In this document: piece by piece, positions 39,385 through 48,445 of the stretch
How positions within the stretch are numbered: the stretch's first letter is position 1
Layout: each line of letters starts with the position of its first letter
NCBI GenBank assembly: GCA_021837305.1
Contig: JAKBGV010000005.1
Span: forward strand, 1 to 51,590
Reading direction: 5' to 3'
Source of the DNA: Actinomycetes bacterium
Lineage (GTDB): Bacteria; Actinomycetota; Acidimicrobiia; Acidimicrobiales; RAAP-2
Length of the DNA: 51,590 bases
Program-made: the position numbers and the translations under genes
Notes under the pieces: model-generated
What the model saw: only the letters and a program-made list of their open reading frames with translations
The model's database searches: none
What the model was told of the DNA's origin: nothing

Positions 39385-40542
39385 TCAATTGCAAGTTGAC
39401 CGCGTCCGCCACGGCGACTCGGTGGACGGTGAAGTGACTGGATCGAAGTGTTCCTGTAGCGCCACCAATGGTTGCGCGGGGGTCGACACGCTGAACGACG
39501 CACCATTTCGGGGGAGTCTCGAGGGGACGACCAGGCACCGTCCACTTTGCACCACGGTGAGCGCGTACGTATTCGGGCGCGAGGGAATGGCGCTCGTAAC
39601 ATGCCCGTTCTCGACGAATGAGATATTCGAAAAGGCCGCATCAGTGAAACTGGGCAACGTGTCGTTGACGCAGGGAAATCCCACATTGCAGGAAAAGGCG
39701 GAATCTTCGAGAATGAACTCAGCGCTCACTCGTTGCGGTGCGGGCGACGGTGACGTGACGGAGGTTTTGAAGTGCCATCGCGACGTTAGGTCAGTCACCA
39801 GGAAGGACCATTCGTTGTTCGACGACCGTACCGAGGCCGAAATCAGATCACCCGGCCGGACGGTCCCGAGCAATCTGACCGGGTTCCCATCGTTCGCCTC
39901 CAAGTCCCCCCACATCTCGTAGAAGGCGAAATACGATGGAGTGCCGTTCGCGCACGTGACGCTAATTCCGTCCTGTTCGACCGTGTTGCTTCCGTAGCCG
40001 TCGATCCCAACCCACTGCGTCAACTCAGTCGTTCGAGCCGTGCACGTGACCCTAGGCACCACGAATCGAGCACTCGTGCTGGTGAAGTGCCCCTTGGTAA
40101 CCGCGTATCCAGCCCAGTTGGCATCGAAGTTCGAACGAGGCGTGCGCGGCGACGAATGACTCGGTGACCACTGCGTCGTGAAGGCTCGCGAGGGAGACGA
40201 CGTTGCTCCAAGACCTACCGCGTTGACGGCGGTCACCTCAACGCGAGCCAATCCAGTTCCCGTGAACGGTATGGCACAACCCGATGAAAAGCAATAATGA
40301 CGAGGGCCGTTGGGCAGGACGTTGACCCGATAGTTACGTATCCGGTCGCCACCGTTTGAGATCGGAGATCGGAAGAAGACCTCGATCGCGCCAGGGTCAA
40401 CCATCACCCGGACATCGCGTGGGGCGGCGGGTACGTGCACGAATCGTGCTCCCTTCGATTGCACGGTCACCGCCGCCAACGCGAGTGAACCGACGATCAA
40501 CGACGTTGCGATCAACCTCGTCGTTGGGAAACGATTCCTCAT
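39385..40542 (-). CDS. secreted G1 (eqolisin-type) glutamic peptidase with Fn3-like domain
   Basis: 385 residues from ATG 40542 (GTG 40545 adds one). A signal peptide is seen (RLIATSLIVGSLALAAVTVQS). Residues about 40-122 resemble a fibronectin type III domain (GAIEVFFRSPISNGGDRIRNYRVNV...VTAVNAVGLGATSSPS). The peptidase domain begins NFDANWAGYAV, has the catalytic Gln in TQWVGIDGYGS (about Gln177) and Glu in VSAEFILED (about Glu276), plus YFAFYEMWGD and cysteine pairs. G1 peptidases are best known from fungi and act in acid; bacterial members are less studied. It would act outside the cell. Confidence 0.85.
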   Translation of the reverse strand: MRNRFPTTRLIATSLIVGSLALAAVTVQSKGARFVHVPAAPRDVRVMVDPGAIEVFFRSPISNGGDRIRNYRVNVLPNGPRHYCFSSGCAIPFTGTGLARVEVTAVNAVGLGATSSPSRAFTTQWSPSHSSPRTPRSNFDANWAGYAVTKGHFTSTSARFVVPRVTCTARTTELTQWVGIDGYGSNTVEQDGISVTCANGTPSYFAFYEMWGDLEANDGNPVRLLGTVRPGDLISASVRSSNNEWSFLVTDLTSRWHFKTSVTSPSPAPQRVSAEFILEDSAFSCNVGFPCVNDTLPSFTDAAFSNISFVENGHVTSAIPSRPNTYALTVVQSGRCLVVPSRLPRNGASFSVSTPAQPLVALQEHFDPVTSPSTESPWRTRSTCN

Positions 40543-40701
40543 CACGCACCAACTGTCCTAGTTTCCGGTGACACCACAGGCGTTCGATTCGAGACGTAGT
40601 AATTTCAGGTCCGAGCGTCGTGAACGAAGCGTATCTGAGCTCACATCAGCGCCCACTGTGAGGCGGCGAGCGTTGCGGCGAGTGATCCGTCACGGCGCCG
40701 A

Positions 40702-41909
40702 TCACTCGCCATCACTCACGCACAGCCGAGCGAGCGACAGGAAGGAGGCGACGTAGACGTCGCGGTGTCGTCCGGGGGTCGGGAAAAGCACCGACTGCAT
40801 CGAGAGCGCGCCGGCCGCACGGCCGAGCTCGCGGCCCGTGGCGACGTCGAGGACGACGACGTCCGGCCCGTCACCGGTGACCAGCTCACCGGTCGACGGG
40901 TAGAGGACGAGGTGGCTGGCGTGATCCTGATTCCGGCGCCACCGCGGTGCGAGGGTGCGCCGGTCGAAGCCCGCGAGGACTCCGTTGCCCGAGTCGTAAC
41001 CGACGGCAACGCCCCGGATGGGGTCGACGACGGGTGGGTTGGCGACGAGGCCGCCCGGTCGGGCGTCGACCTCGAGAGTGTCGACTCGCGCCGTCGTCAG
41101 GTCGACGCGCACGAGGTGCAGGGGGGACGACGCGGAGCCTTTGCCTCGGAGTGTGCCGTCGAAGCGGTGGGTGCCTTCGCCGTTGTCGAGGAACCACGCC
41201 TCGTTGTCGACCAAGGTGCAGTCCCAGCCGTAGCCCTGGCCGGGGAGGGTCCGGTACGGCGCCTGAAAGCCCTCGTCCAGTCGAAGCCGCCCGCCATCCG
41301 CGGTGACGCGCCAGAGGCTACTCACGCCGACGATGTAGACGACGTCCCCCCGGGCCGAGAGGCGGGCCACACTGGCCTCGGGTAGCTCGAGCCTGTCGAG
41401 GATGTCGAGGTTGGTGGGCTCGAGGGCGACGAGCTGGGCCGGTCGGTCGGGCGGCGACTCGTGGCCGGGCCGGGCTCCCCGAAGTCCTTGGTGACGAGCC
41501 TCCCGTCGCGCAGCGTTACGAAGGAGTTGTAGGGAGCCGCGCGCGGTAACTCACGACGAGCGAGGACCTCGAGGTCCTCGCTGAAGCGGTAGGCCCAGCG
41601 GCCGACGACGGCGTGGAGTGACCCGTCGGGGAGAGCGGCAAGCCCGCCCGGCCAGATGGGCCCCGCGGGCAGCTCACCGGTCGAGCGTCGGGTGGCGAGG
41701 GTGAGGGGGTCGATCTCCTCGACGGCCAAGGTCGCGTCCTCCCCGCCCGAGTGGGTGAGCAGGTAGAGCCGGTCACCGCCCCAGACGCACATCGTCGCGA
41801 CCAGGGTCTCGCGTTTCGTGACGGTGAGACGGCTCGTCGGCCCCAGGTGCAGGCCTCCGTCGGCCCACTGCATCCGTTCGGGCCCCCCATCCTCGCTCGA
41901 CCAGGTCAT
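40702..41909 (-). pseudogene. beta-propeller-like protein split by a one-base frameshift
   Basis: Two frames make one gene: 41909 to about 41480 (TWSSEDGGPERMQW... AALPDGSLHAVVGRWAYRFSEDLEVLARRELPRAAPYNSFVTLRDGRLVTKDF) and then another frame to 40702 (VALEPTNLDILDRLELPEASVARLSARGDVVYIVG... TLVDNEAWFLDNGEGTHRFDGTL... VLDVATGRELGR). Adding one G to the G4 run (CCCC at 41477-41480 on the plus strand) restores about 402 residues. The repeated D-G-x-L and blade-like strands suggest a PQQ/SMP-30-type propeller. It follows a sulfatase with an ATGA overlap. Either a recent mutation or a sequencing error in a homopolymer. Confidence 0.8.
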
Positions 41910-43438
41910 ACCGGGGCGATGAGGGCTCGTCGCGGCGAGGTCTCGGGGGGTCGCAGCGTGCGCATCTGGTCAATCAGGTCGTCGCGGCGGGCTCGTCGTG
42001 ACCGGTCGTCGAAGTGGTTCTCGTGCTGCAAGGGATCGTCTGCGAGGTCGTAGAGCTCGCCCTCCGTGCCGTCGTGGACGGTCCCCGGGAGGTACGTGGT
42101 GCAGACGACGTCGTCGTGGGTGATGGTGCGCAGGTGCACGTCGACCCCGAAGAGGGCCGAGTCCCACTCGGTGAGCACGGGGTCGCGCGAGTCGTTGGGG
42201 TCCGTGGGCAGCGCCGTTCCCTCGAAGGTGTTCGGAATCGGGACGCCGGCGATCGTGCAGAAGGTCGGCGCGAGGTCGACCAGGCCGACGGGGCGTCGGA
42301 TCACCGCCGGCGGGACAACGGCCGAAGGGGCCGGTCGCCAGATGAGGGGTAGGCGCATCAGCGCGTCGACGTGGTATGGGCCCTTGAAGAGCAGGCCGAA
42401 GTCGCCCTGGAGCTCCCCGTGGTCGGTGGTGAAGATCACGTCGACGTCGTCGCCCCACCCCCGCGCCGCGATCGCTCGCAGCACGCGGCCGAGGGCCTCG
42501 TCAATCAGCTCGACCTCGACGGCGTTACGGGCGTTCACCTCACGGACCTGGTCGGGAGTGAGCGTCGCCGGGACCCACCGCGCGGGCGCCTCGTAGTTCG
42601 ACACCAGCGTGCCGTCGTACCAGAGGCGCCAGTGCCGCGGCTTGGCGTCGAGGAGGGCCTCGCGGGCGGCGGGTGAGGTGGGATACCCGACCGGCAGGTC
42701 GACGTCACGCCAGTTGACGCGCCCCATCTCGGACTCGGGCGGGTCCCAGGGGTGGTGTGGATCGGGGAAGCTCATCCAGCAGAACCAGTCTTCGTCTGTG
42801 TCGAGGCCGTCGAGCCAGGCGATCGTACGGTCGGCGACCCATTCGGTGTGGTACCAGTCGCGGGGCACCTGGTTCACCTTCACCTGGGGTGCTCCGGTGT
42901 CCCCGCCGCCGGCCGAGTTCACTTGGAGGTCGGCGTCGACCGTGGCGTAGAACTGGCCGAGCATCTCGGGGTGGTTCTCGCGCATCCAGCGCGCGTAGTG
43001 GAGGTTTCCCATCACGCCGTGCGTCGCCATCTCAAGGTGCTGAAAGCCCCGGTGGGTGCCCCCGGGGGGCGTCGTGCCGACGCTCCCGAGTGTGTTCTCG
43101 AGGAACCGGCCGAAGGCGTCGAAGTACGGCTCGAAGTGGGCCTTGCCGATGAGGGCCGTCCGGTACCCAGCCCGGAGTAACGTGTCGGCGACCGACGGGG
43201 CGTCGGTGGGCAGGGGGACGCCGTTCATCCACACCCCGTGCGTCGAGGGGTGCTGGCCGGTGATCATCGTCGCTCGCGAGGGCATGCAGACGACCGACTG
43301 GGGGATGGCTCGCTCGTAGCGAATCCCCTCGTGGGCAAGGGCGTCCACCACGGGTGTGCGCGCTAGCTGGCCCCCGTTGCACCCCAGGGTGTCGTAGCGC
43401 TGCTGATCGGTGGTAACGAACAGGATCTTGCGGCCCAT
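41906..43438 (-). CDS. sulfatase, Cys-type (formylglycine-dependent)
   Basis: 510 residues from ATG 43438. KILFVTTDQQRYDTLGCNG holds the calcium-binding Asp; VVCMPSRATMITGQ is the CxPSR signature (Cys51) that must be converted to formylglycine. GKAHFEPY, DPHHPWDPP and FTTDHGELQGDFG give the remaining active-site residues. The family cleaves sulfate esters or, in related members, phosphonates. No signal peptide, so it is cytoplasmic. It is the fourth gene in the TetR-headed operon. No formylglycine-generating enzyme is in the window. Confidence 0.92.
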   Translation of the reverse strand: MGRKILFVTTDQQRYDTLGCNGGQLARTPVVDALAHEGIRYERAIPQSVVCMPSRATMITGQHPSTHGVWMNGVPLPTDAPSVADTLLRAGYRTALIGKAHFEPYFDAFGRFLENTLGSVGTTPPGGTHRGFQHLEMATHGVMGNLHYARWMRENHPEMLGQFYATVDADLQVNSAGGGDTGAPQVKVNQVPRDWYHTEWVADRTIAWLDGLDTDEDWFCWMSFPDPHHPWDPPESEMGRVNWRDVDLPVGYPTSPAAREALLDAKPRHWRLWYDGTLVSNYEAPARWVPATLTPDQVREVNARNAVEVELIDEALGRVLRAIAARGWGDDVDVIFTTDHGELQGDFGLLFKGPYHVDALMRLPLIWRPAPSAVVPPAVIRRPVGLVDLAPTFCTIAGVPIPNTFEGTALPTDPNDSRDPVLTEWDSALFGVDVHLRTITHDDVVCTTYLPGTVHDGTEGELYDLADDPLQHENHFDDRSRRARRDDLIDQMRTLRPPETSPRRALIAPV

Positions 43439-43839
43439 CACTCCTCCTCGACGAGTTGTTGCAAGGTGCGTAGTCCGTCCAGGGCTCCGCCGGCGATCAT
43501 GAGGGCGAGCGGCGCTGGGTCGGCGTCGCAGCTGTACTGGACGACCGAGGTCCCGTCCCCGAGGTCGAGGACGTCGATCGTGGAGAGGTGCTCGTGCACG
43601 AGATCCGAGGTGATCCGGTACTGGAACCGGTGTGCGAGCGGGTCGTTGGTGAGCAGCGCTTCGACCATCGTGAGCCCCGTCGCGGTGGTGATTGTTCGCT
43701 GGGACCCTTCGACGCGGCAGTCGGTGATCCCCGGGAACCACTCGGTCAGTCGCGTGGGGTCCCCGATGAGGGGCCAGATCCTCTCTGCCGGCGCGCCGAC
43801 GCGCAGGTAGTGACGCACCGAGCCCCGCGCGCCGCTCAC
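43438..43839 (-). CDS. SRPBCC (START/Bet v1-like) family protein
   Basis: 133 residues from GTG 43839, which overlaps the dehalogenase-like stop (GTGA); a longer frame to 44049 is the shadow of that gene. VRHYLRVGAPAERIWPLIGDPTRLTEWFPGITDCRVEGSQRTITTATG is a typical start of a hydrophobic-ligand-binding fold, ended by the long helix ALMIAGGALDGLRTLQQLVEEE. It may carry or transform a ring compound handled by its neighbours. Confidence 0.85.
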   Translation of the reverse strand: MSGARGSVRHYLRVGAPAERIWPLIGDPTRLTEWFPGITDCRVEGSQRTITTATGLTMVEALLTNDPLAHRFQYRITSDLVHEHLSTIDVLDLGDGTSVVQYSCDADPAPLALMIAGGALDGLRTLQQLVEEE

Positions 43840-44732
43840 GTGCGCCTCACGAAGTCGATCACGACGCGCGCCAGTTCGGGCCCGCGATCCTCCTGGAGGA
43901 AGTGACCACCGCCCTCGATTGTCGTGTGGGGCTGGCCGACCGCCCCGGGCACGAGTTCCCGAAAGGGCCGGTCGCCCCCCGCCGTGATCGGGTCGCGGTC
44001 CGAGAAGGCGCAAAGCAACGGCCGGTGCCAAGCGCGTAGGACCTCCCACGCGGCGCGGTTGTCGGGCGCGGCCGGGTCGTCGGGCGTGGTGGGCACGAGG
44101 CTCGGGAAGATACGGGCCGCCTCCTTGTAGGAGTCGTCGGGGAAGGGCGCGTCGTAGGCGGCGACGACATCCTCAGCGAGAGGCTCGGCGCACCCGCCGG
44201 CCACGATTCGCCCGACGGGGAAGGTCGGCGAAGTGCGTGCGTAGGTCTGCCACGCCGTGAAGGCCTCCGACATCCGCTGGTCCCCAGTCGGCAACCCAGT
44301 GTTGGCGACAACGACACGGGCGAAGCGCTCGGGTGAGCCGGTGACGACCCGCAGGCCGATCAGCCCGCCCCAGTCCTGCCCGAACAGGGTCGCTCGAGTG
44401 AGGTTGAGTCGGTCGACGAGGAGCTCGCGCATCCAGGCGACGTGGCGCGCGTAGGAGCAGTCGGCGCGATCGGCCGGCTTGTCGGAGCGGCCGAACCCGA
44501 CGAGATCCGGCGCGACGACCCTCAGCCCGGCGTCAACGAGGGCCGGAAGCATCGTGCGGTAGAGGTAGGACCACGAGGGTTCGCCGTGCAGCAGCACGAC
44601 GACCTCTGCGTCGGCGGGTCCCTCGTCCAGGTAGTGCACGCGGATTTCGTCCCCGACCGTTGCGTAGTGCGGAGCGAAGGGGAATCCGGGTAGGTTCTCG
44701 AATCGCTCGTCGGGCGTGCGCAGCAGTCTCAT
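43836..44732 (-). CDS. haloalkane dehalogenase-like alpha/beta hydrolase
   Basis: 298 residues from ATG 44732. The catalytic triad appears as Asp120 in LFGQDWGGLIG, Asp247 in AFSDRDPIT, and His277 in IEGGGHFLQED; the halide-binding Trp121 follows the nucleophile, and the oxyanion region is LLHGEPSWSYLYR. An Asp (not Ser) nucleophile with Trp next to it indicates a haloalkane dehalogenase; epoxide hydrolases share Asp but usually have HGWP. It turns carbon-halogen bonds into alcohols. It overlaps both neighbours by 4 nt. Confidence 0.85.
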   Translation of the reverse strand: MRLLRTPDERFENLPGFPFAPHYATVGDEIRVHYLDEGPADAEVVVLLHGEPSWSYLYRTMLPALVDAGLRVVAPDLVGFGRSDKPADRADCSYARHVAWMRELLVDRLNLTRATLFGQDWGGLIGLRVVTGSPERFARVVVANTGLPTGDQRMSEAFTAWQTYARTSPTFPVGRIVAGGCAEPLAEDVVAAYDAPFPDDSYKEAARIFPSLVPTTPDDPAAPDNRAAWEVLRAWHRPLLCAFSDRDPITAGGDRPFRELVPGAVGQPHTTIEGGGHFLQEDRGPELARVVIDFVRRT

Positions 44733-45325
44733 CGTCCCTCCCGGGTGAGTAGGTCGGTCAACGTGGTGGCGAGGAGGGACTCGGTCGAGCGCCGCGTTGC
44801 GGAATCCATGCCTTGGCGCAACTCCCAGGTCTCGAAGGAGGTGAGCAGGTCGACGAGGTCGAGGGTTCCCTCGGACGCCGTCGCTAACTCTGGTGCGAAG
44901 AGGTCGGCGACCTGCTCGCGGGCCCACCGCCGCGTCGCGGCGATGCGATCGGTCACGATGGTCGATCGGTGCTGAGCGAGACGGGCCGCGTGGGCAGCCA
45001 CCCCGGCGACCCCGAAGAGGCGGTCGCGTCCGGCGAGCAGGGCCCGCACCTTGAAGGCGGTCGCGTCCGACGGTCGGGCGTCGAGGACGCCGTCGTCGCC
45101 GACGAGGGTGAGCACGTGCTCGACGGCCGCGCGGACGAGGTCGTCAAGGTCGTCGAAGTAGCGAAAGAGGGACCGGGACGAGAGCCCGGCCCGTTCGGCG
45201 ATCTCGGTGGCGCGGGCGTCGTAGTGGCCGTCGCGCCAGAGCCCGACCAGGGCGTCGAGCACGGCGGCGCGGTTGGCGACCCGCCGCTGGTGGCGGCCGT
45301 CAAGGGCGCCCTCGACTAGCACCAC
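44729..45325 (-). CDS. TetR-family transcriptional regulator
   Basis: 198 residues. The N-terminal HTH is ANRAAVLDALVGLWRDGHYDARATEIAERAGLSSRSLFRYFDDLDDLVRAAVEH. The C-terminal helical part would hold the inducer. It is the first gene of the operon, overlaps the dehalogenase gene, and faces the arylsulfatase gene across a 90-bp region with a candidate operator, so it probably represses both units until a substrate arrives. Confidence 0.92.
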   Translation of the reverse strand: MVLVEGALDGRHQRRVANRAAVLDALVGLWRDGHYDARATEIAERAGLSSRSLFRYFDDLDDLVRAAVEHVLTLVGDDGVLDARPSDATAFKVRALLAGRDRLFGVAGVAAHAARLAQHRSTIVTDRIAATRRWAREQVADLFAPELATASEGTLDLVDLLTSFETWELRQGMDSATRRSTESLLATTLTDLLTREGR

Positions 45326-45364
45326 ATCAGGCCCCTCGGCTCTACCATCATGACCGTACGTTAG

Positions 45365-45389
45365 GTATTGGCAATGCGACTGTCAATAT
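45365..45389. promoter_or_regulatory. candidate TetR operator between divergent operons
   Basis: Half-sites GTATTGGCA (45365-45373) and TGTCAATAT (45381-45389) are imperfect inverted repeats (two mismatches of nine) separated by 7 bp. The size and centred position between the two starts fit TetR-family operators. Confidence 0.5.
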
Positions 45390-45415
45390 CTACACTGAGT
45401 CTGGAGAGGGGAGCG

Positions 45416-47671
45416 ATGGGAGCGACGAGCGAGCCGGACTTCGGCGGGGTGATTGGGCCGACCTACCGCGAGTCGACTCCGTGGTGGCCGCCCGCACCAC
45501 CGGCCCTCGGCCGGCCCCACGTGGTCCTCATCGTCCTCGACGACACCGGCTTCGCCCACCTCGGCTGCTATGGCTCGGATATCGCGACCCCGACCATCGA
45601 CCGGCTGGCCCGCAACGGCCTGCAGTACACGGGCTTCCACACGACGGCCCTCTGCTCGCCATCGCGAGCCTGCTTCCTTACTGGGCGCAACCACCACAGC
45701 GTAGGCATGCGGGCGATCGCGAACTGGAACTCTGGGTTCCCCAACATGCGCGGCGCGATCTCGCCTTCGGCCGCCACCGTGGCCGAGGTACTGCGCGATC
45801 GGGGATACGCCACCTTCATGGTGGGCAAGTGGCACCTCGCGCCGATGGACGAGGCCTCGGCGGCCGGCCCCTTCCACCATTGGCCCCTCGCCAAAGGCTT
45901 CGACCGCTTCTATGGCTTCCTCAACGGCGAGACCGACCAGTTCTACCCCGAGCTCACCGAGGACAACCACCCCGTCGACCCTCCGCGCACCCCCGAGGAG
46001 GGCTACCACCTTTCTGAGGACCTCGTCGACCGGGCCATGCGATTTTTCGCTGACTCCACGGGCCTCTACCCCGACCGACCCGTCTTCACCTACCTCGCCT
46101 TCGGCGCCCAGCACGCGCCCCACCACGCCCCCAACGACTACTTGGCCGCGTGGCGGGGACGCTTCGACGACGGTTACGACGTCGTGCGCGAGCGCGTGTA
46201 TCGGCGCCAGCTCGCGATGGGGGTGATTCCCGAGGGCACCGTGCTCGCCCCGCGAAACCCCGGCGTCCCCCCATGGGACGAGCTCACTGAGAGCCAGCGC
46301 CTCTTCTCGCTCCGCACGCAGGAGGCCTTCGCCGCAATGCTCGAGCACACCGACACCCAGGTCGGCCGTCTCGTCGACTACCTCGAGCGGATCGGCCAGC
46401 TCGATAACACCCTGCTCATCGTCTGCTCGGACAACGGCGCCTCCCAGGAGGGCGGGCCCTACGGGGTGATGAACGAGTTCTCGTACTTCAACCTGCTTGC
46501 CGACGACCTCGACGAGCTGGTGGCCACGCGGCTCGACGACGTGGGGACCCCACGGGGCTACTCCAACTACCCCTGGGGCTGGGCCCAGGTGGGCAACACC
46601 CCGCTCAAGTGGTACAAGCAGAACACCTACGGCGGCGGGGTGCGAGACCCCCTCGTCATCCACTGGCCCGGCGGCTTCGCGGCGAGGGGTGAGCGGCGCC
46701 CCCAGTTCGTGCACGCCGTCGACGTTGCGGCCACCATCCTCGACGTCGCCGAGGCCACCATGCCCGCGACCTACCGCGGGGTGGAGCAGATCCCCCTCCA
46801 CGGATCTTCGCTGCGCGCCACCTTCGACGACCCGACCGCATCCACCCGCTCGACTCAGTACTTCGAGCAGCTCGGGCACCGGGGCCTCTACCACGAGGGC
46901 TGGAAGGTGACCACCTACCACCCCGCTGGCCAGCCCTTCGAGGACGATCAGTGGGCTCTCTACCATCTCGATGAGGACTTCTCGGAGTGCCACAACCTCG
47001 CCGCCGATTACCCGGGTCGCGCCCGTGAGCTGCGCGAGCGGTGGTGGGAGGAGGCCGAGCGTTACGGCGTGCTGCCCCTCGACGACCGGGGCATCGAGCT
47101 CTTCACGGCCCCGCCTCGTCCGGGGACCGTGCACGCCCGACGCGACTACGTCTACCACCCGCCGATCTCTCGCGTCCCGAGCGAGGCCGCCCCGGCCTTC
47201 GGCGGACGGGACTGGCTCGTCGAGGCCGACGTCGTGCTCGAGCCCACCAGCGAGGGCGTCCTCTTCGCGCGCGGCGGCGGCGATCTCGGCATCGGCTGGT
47301 TCCTCCTCGGCGGGGAGGTCCACTTCAACTACAACGCCCTCGGCCGCGAGGGGCGCGTGCGTGCCCCGCTCGACGTCGAGGCTGGCCGGCACCGCTTGTG
47401 GGTGAACTTCGTGCGCGAGGGCGCGCGCGGCCACGTCACGCTCGGAGTCGACGAGCGGACGCTCGGCAAGGGGGCCATTCCCCAGTTCGTGAGGATCCTC
47501 GGCTCCTCGGGACTCGACATCGGGTGTGACACCCACGCGCCCATCACGCGCGACTACGAACCACCGTTCCGCTTCACCGGGCTGATCGAGCGGATCGCCT
47601 TCCACGTGCGTGCGCGCCCCTCGGCGCGTGACGCCGCCGCGACCCTGCGCGCCGAGATGGGAAAGGAGTAG
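45416..47671 (+). CDS. large arylsulfatase (formylglycine-dependent)
   Basis: 751 residues from ATG 45416, with GGAGAGGGGAG upstream. HVVLIVLDDTGFAHLGCYG carries the metal-binding Asp pair; ALCSPSRACFLTGRNHHSVG is the CxPSR motif (Cys80). FMVGKWHLAP, QHAPHHAP and IVCSDNGASQEGGPYG are the other active-site parts. Residues after about 590 form a beta-rich C-terminal domain (LVEADVVLEPTSEGVLFARGGG...FRFTGLIERIAFHV). Close in plan to AtsA-type enzymes that hydrolyse aryl or steroid sulfates. It lacks a signal peptide. It needs a formylglycine-generating enzyme encoded elsewhere. Confidence 0.93.
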   Translation: MGATSEPDFGGVIGPTYRESTPWWPPAPPALGRPHVVLIVLDDTGFAHLGCYGSDIATPTIDRLARNGLQYTGFHTTALCSPSRACFLTGRNHHSVGMRAIANWNSGFPNMRGAISPSAATVAEVLRDRGYATFMVGKWHLAPMDEASAAGPFHHWPLAKGFDRFYGFLNGETDQFYPELTEDNHPVDPPRTPEEGYHLSEDLVDRAMRFFADSTGLYPDRPVFTYLAFGAQHAPHHAPNDYLAAWRGRFDDGYDVVRERVYRRQLAMGVIPEGTVLAPRNPGVPPWDELTESQRLFSLRTQEAFAAMLEHTDTQVGRLVDYLERIGQLDNTLLIVCSDNGASQEGGPYGVMNEFSYFNLLADDLDELVATRLDDVGTPRGYSNYPWGWAQVGNTPLKWYKQNTYGGGVRDPLVIHWPGGFAARGERRPQFVHAVDVAATILDVAEATMPATYRGVEQIPLHGSSLRATFDDPTASTRSTQYFEQLGHRGLYHEGWKVTTYHPAGQPFEDDQWALYHLDEDFSECHNLAADYPGRARELRERWWEEAERYGVLPLDDRGIELFTAPPRPGTVHARRDYVYHPPISRVPSEAAPAFGGRDWLVEADVVLEPTSEGVLFARGGGDLGIGWFLLGGEVHFNYNALGREGRVRAPLDVEAGRHRLWVNFVREGARGHVTLGVDERTLGKGAIPQFVRILGSSGLDIGCDTHAPITRDYEPPFRFTGLIERIAFHVRARPSARDAAATLRAEMGKE

Positions 47672-47673
47672 GG

Positions 47674-48282
47674 ATGGATCTCGTTCTCGACTCGTTGGGG
47701 CGCCGGATGCGGGCCATGCACTCGCTCTACGAGCAGGCCACGTCCACGATGGATGTCGGTCACGTCAATCACGTCGAGCGTCCCGGTGTGCTGCCGATCG
47801 CCTTCTCGCTCTTCCACGCCGTCCATATCGAGGACGGAGCGGCTCTCCTACTGGGTGCGGGTGCCCCCGTCTGGAGTGACGACTGGGCCGCTCGTCTTGA
47901 ACTCGGAGTCGTCGACCACGGCAAGAACCGCACTGTTGAGGAGATGATGGCGCAGCGGATTGGCAACTGGGACGCCTACCGCGACTACCAGGCGACCGTC
48001 TTCGCCCGCACCGAGGAGTGGCTCGCCCGCTTCGACCCAACGACGCTTGACGAGATCGTTGTCGCCCGCCCGCTGCCTGAGACGCTTGCCTCAACCTTCT
48101 CAGCGCGTGTCGCCGGTCCGGCTGGAATCACGCGACTCGACGGCGTCGAATGCTGGATCTACCAGCACGGGTTACGCCACCTGGGCGAGATCGAGCACGC
48201 ACGCGCCCTGGTGGGTCTGGGAGGGATGACGTCTTACAGCGTGTGTCCTATTTGGACCCACCGGTTCGCCTTGACCAACTGA
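47674..48282 (+). CDS. DinB-superfamily protein
   Basis: 202 residues from ATG 47674, 2 nt after the arylsulfatase stop and with GGAG in its end. The four-helix plan with metal-binding His in LFHAVHIED and YQHGLRHLGEIEHARALVG, plus GNWDAYRDYQ, fits DinB-like proteins, several of which are thiol-dependent (mycothiol or bacillithiol) transferases. It may handle a reactive product of the sulfatase pathway; that is inference. Confidence 0.8.
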   Translation: MDLVLDSLGRRMRAMHSLYEQATSTMDVGHVNHVERPGVLPIAFSLFHAVHIEDGAALLLGAGAPVWSDDWAARLELGVVDHGKNRTVEEMMAQRIGNWDAYRDYQATVFARTEEWLARFDPTTLDEIVVARPLPETLASTFSARVAGPAGITRLDGVECWIYQHGLRHLGEIEHARALVGLGGMTSYSVCPIWTHRFALTN

Positions 48283-48445
48283 ACCTAGTGGTCCAGCGGT
48301 GCTTGCTCACCGTCCGACGTCCCAAACGATGAATCGTCTGAGTGCTCGGTTCCGACCCAGGGCCCTCATCACGTTGCCGTGATGGTTGTGCGGGTGACGA
48401 TCGGCTCTTCCCACGTGCTTCGCGGTGCAGATCCGTGAAGGATCA
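48283..48445 (-). ncRNA. candidate omega-RNA / right end region of the tnpB element
   Basis: The 160 bp beyond the tnpB stop fold into hairpins on the minus strand: GATCC-(5 nt)-GGATC across the stop codon (48430-48444), and CATCACG-GCAA-CGTGATG (48367-48384), a 7-bp stem with a GNRA tetraloop. In IS200/IS605 and IS607 elements the guide RNA overlaps the end of tnpB and the right transposon end, so this is the expected location. The guide boundary cannot be set from one copy. Confidence 0.4.

Noticed and set aside
45383-47605. 740-residue minus-strand open frame
   Set aside because: It is the antisense shadow of the well-supported arylsulfatase gene in GC-rich DNA; its translation is low-complexity Gly/Val/Glu/Arg-rich without motifs.
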